Assembly (NCBI GenBank): GCA_028708585.1
Contig: JAQVYO010000061.1
Span: forward strand, 1 to 8,425
Origin: Oscillospiraceae bacterium
GTDB lineage: Bacteria > Bacillota > Clostridia > Oscillospirales > Oscillospiraceae
Direction: 5' to 3'
DNA: 8,425 bases
A program made the translations under genes and the position numbers. This document shows positions 7,632-8,425 of this stretch, piece after piece (the first letter of the stretch is position 1; every line of letters begins with the position of its first letter). Under the pieces are notes generated by a model. That model was not told the origin of the DNA. It searched no databases and saw only the letters and a program-made list of their open reading frames with translations.

Positions 7632-7663
7632 AAAAAACGGCAGATCAGCCGGAACATCCGGCT
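7632..7663 (-). terminator. Possible attenuator in the alaS leader
   Basis: On the minus strand a strong hairpin AGCCGGA-TGT-TCCGGCT (7647-7663) shares its CGGC with a second, shorter hairpin CGGC-TGATCT-GCCG (7638-7651) that runs straight into TTTTTT (7632-7637). The two cannot form together. The short hairpin plus T run looks like a weak intrinsic terminator, and the long one would act as antiterminator. A 4-bp stem is weak for termination. Confidence 0.35.
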
Positions 7664-7689
7664 TAAAAATAAGGAAAAGCCTTATACAT

Positions 7690-7713
7690 TTGAGGGGGTA
7701 AACACCCCCTCAA
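7690..7713 (-). other. Perfect 10-bp stem-loop in the alaS leader
   Basis: TTGAGGGGGT pairs perfectly with ACCCCCTCAA around a 4-nt loop (GTTT on the minus strand). No T run follows on either strand, so it is not an intrinsic terminator. Its 5' arm mimics a Shine-Dalgarno sequence and its 3' arm is an anti-Shine-Dalgarno. Confidence 0.8.
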
Positions 7714-7783
7714 GATAGGCCCATGGCTAGATATCAAGATTTGTCTCAGACCGTCTTCCTTGACGATAAATAAGAACTTTTGA

Positions 7784-7813
7784 ATTATATCACAATAAAC
7801 GATACAAAGTAAA
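7784..7813 (-). promoter_or_regulatory. Sigma-A type promoter of the alaS-hint operon
   Basis: On the minus strand a consensus -10 TATAAT (7784-7789) is preceded by TGA, forming an extended -10, with TTTACT (7808-7813, four of six matches to TTGACA) 18 bp upstream. Transcription should start around 7777-7779. The surrounding sequence is AT-rich, unlike the flanking genes. Confidence 0.8.
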
Positions 7814-7824
7814 CAGATTTTCTC

Positions 7825-7850
7825 AAAAAAGGATGAGTTTCATACCTCTT
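7825..7850 (-). terminator. Weak intrinsic terminator after the U32 gene
   Basis: On the minus strand AAGAGG pairs with CCTTTT (one G-T pair) and ATGA with TCAT around loop AAC, with one bulged T, and the 3' arm continues into a six-T run. It lies about 35 bp after the U32 stop and just before the alaS promoter, so it would separate the two transcripts. Confidence 0.5.
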
Positions 7851-7885
7851 ATAGTCTATTTCCCACTCTTTTTCTCCATACAAGG

Positions 7886-8425
7886 TCAAAAATGTTTGGA
7901 TGCCTCATTTTGCCTGCGCAGGATCGAGTTTTTCGACGCCGGCCGGGGCAGTTTGAGGCGCACTGCCATCTCTGGATGGATCGCGGCCTCAATTTCTTCC
8001 CCAGCTGCATTTCGCATGGATGCGACAGTAAAAGAAACCGGCTTTTCTCCCGGGCACAGAAGCTCCAGCCGGTCGCCCTTCCAAAAGCGGTTGCGCTGGG
8101 TCAGCACGGCATTTCCCTCCGGATCGCAGCTTGTTACATATGCTACAACACTCCAAGGCCGGAGATATCTGGAATGATCATAATACTGCCCGTTATCCGG
8201 CCGCCCAAAGAAAAAGCCGGTACCATAATGCCGGTGACTGACTTTATCCACTTCCGACCGAATCACCGGGTCCAACGGTTCCCCCCTCACGGCCTGGTCA
8301 ATGGCCATACGGTAGGCATTGGTAATCACCGCGGCATAATAGGCGGTTTTTGCCCGTCCTTCAATTTTCAAGCTGTCCACCCCGGCGGAAATCAAGTCTG
8401 GAATATGATCAATCATGCACAGATC
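7886..8425 (-). CDS. U32 family peptidase-like protein (TrhP/YrrO type), C-terminal part
   Basis: The frame is open to the right edge, so only the last 179 residues are visible; the residues before the first in-frame ATG (D-L-C) already fit the family and the true start is outside the window. DLCMIDHIPDLISAGVDSLKIEGR is a conserved U32 block, followed by the helix TAYYAAVITNAYRMAID. After a linker with HRHYGTGFFFGRP comes a small beta-rich domain (about the last 85 residues, YVTSCDPEGNAVLTQRN through RFWKGDRLELLCPGE) matching the U32 C-terminal domain. Although named peptidases, Bacillus and E. coli relatives (TrhP, RlhA) hydroxylate RNA; TrhP makes 5-hydroxyuridine at tRNA wobble position 34 using prephenate. 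In Bacillus the yrrN-yrrO pair also lies near alaS, which supports a TrhP assignment. The catalytic N-terminal part cannot be checked here, so the exact role is inferred. Confidence 0.9.
   Translation of the reverse strand, partial: DLCMIDHIPDLISAGVDSLKIEGRAKTAYYAAVITNAYRMAIDQAVRGEPLDPVIRSEVDKVSHRHYGTGFFFGRPDNGQYYDHSRYLRPWSVVAYVTSCDPEGNAVLTQRNRFWKGDRLELLCPGEKPVSFTVASMRNAAGEEIEAAIHPEMAVRLKLPRPASKNSILRRQNEASKHF

Larger units (their letters stand above)
7575..7779 (-). promoter_or_regulatory. Structured untranslated leader of alaS (candidate regulatory RNA)
   Basis: From the inferred start near 7777-7779 to the alaS ATG there are about 200 untranslated nt. Minus-strand stems in 5' to 3' order: a 6-bp stem including one G-T (CGTC/GACG core, 7750-7767); a perfect 10-bp stem (7690-7713); ATAAGG/CCTTAT (7669-7685) followed by TTTT; a perfect 7-bp AGCCGGA/TCCGGCT stem (7647-7663); and GCCG/CGGC options around the TTTTTT run (7625-7651). 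Several arms compete with each other. Firmicute alaS genes are often T-box regulated, but I found no AGGGTGGNACCGCG-like T-box sequence, so any control here would use another device. Function is unproven. Confidence 0.5.

Noticed and set aside
7575..7885. T-box riboswitch before alaS
   Set aside because: Searched the minus strand for the AGGGTGGNACCGCG core and close variants; only GGGGGTGTTTACC in a perfect hairpin was found, which does not fit.

Overview
The window reads like a chromosomal housekeeping segment from a Firmicute. It is most likely a Clostridia member of the Oscillospirales/Ruminococcaceae type. This is inferred from moderate GC content, strong AGGAGG-type ribosome binding sites, a TATAAT promoter, the cysteine-rich clostridial form of AlaRS, and an RNase M5-like TOPRIM protein that appears to carry a DUF4093-type tail. 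No mobile element, CRISPR array, tRNA or rRNA is visible.

Layout: nearly everything is on the minus strand, so transcription runs right to left. At the right edge is the C-terminal part of a U32-family peptidase-like protein (TrhP/YrrO type, tRNA wobble hydroxylation), closed by a weak terminator. A 311-base intergenic region (7575-7885) follows, with a well-formed promoter and an untranslated leader of about 200 nt. The leader has several hairpins and no recognisable T-box. It leads into alaS (alanyl-tRNA synthetase), whose stop codon overlaps the ribosome binding site of a HIT-family nucleotide hydrolase gene. Downstream of hint is a 165-nt hairpin-rich stretch ending in a perfect 10-bp terminator stem. 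Then come comEC (DNA-uptake channel), holA (DNA polymerase III delta) and an RNase M5-like gene; the last two are 3 bp apart. At the left edge a small two-helix membrane protein, probably cut at its start, is encoded on the plus strand and converges on the RNase M5-like gene.

How the genes fit together: the U32 protein and AlaRS both act on tRNA; ComEC and HolA form the comEC-holA pair often seen in Firmicutes; the TOPRIM protein probably matures 5S rRNA. The window does not show an obviously new protein system. The least explained parts are the two structured non-coding stretches: the alaS leader, with competing hairpins and a possible ribosome-binding-site sequestering switch, and the hint-comEC intergenic RNA. 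An 18-bp perfect palindrome inside holA is a further oddity.
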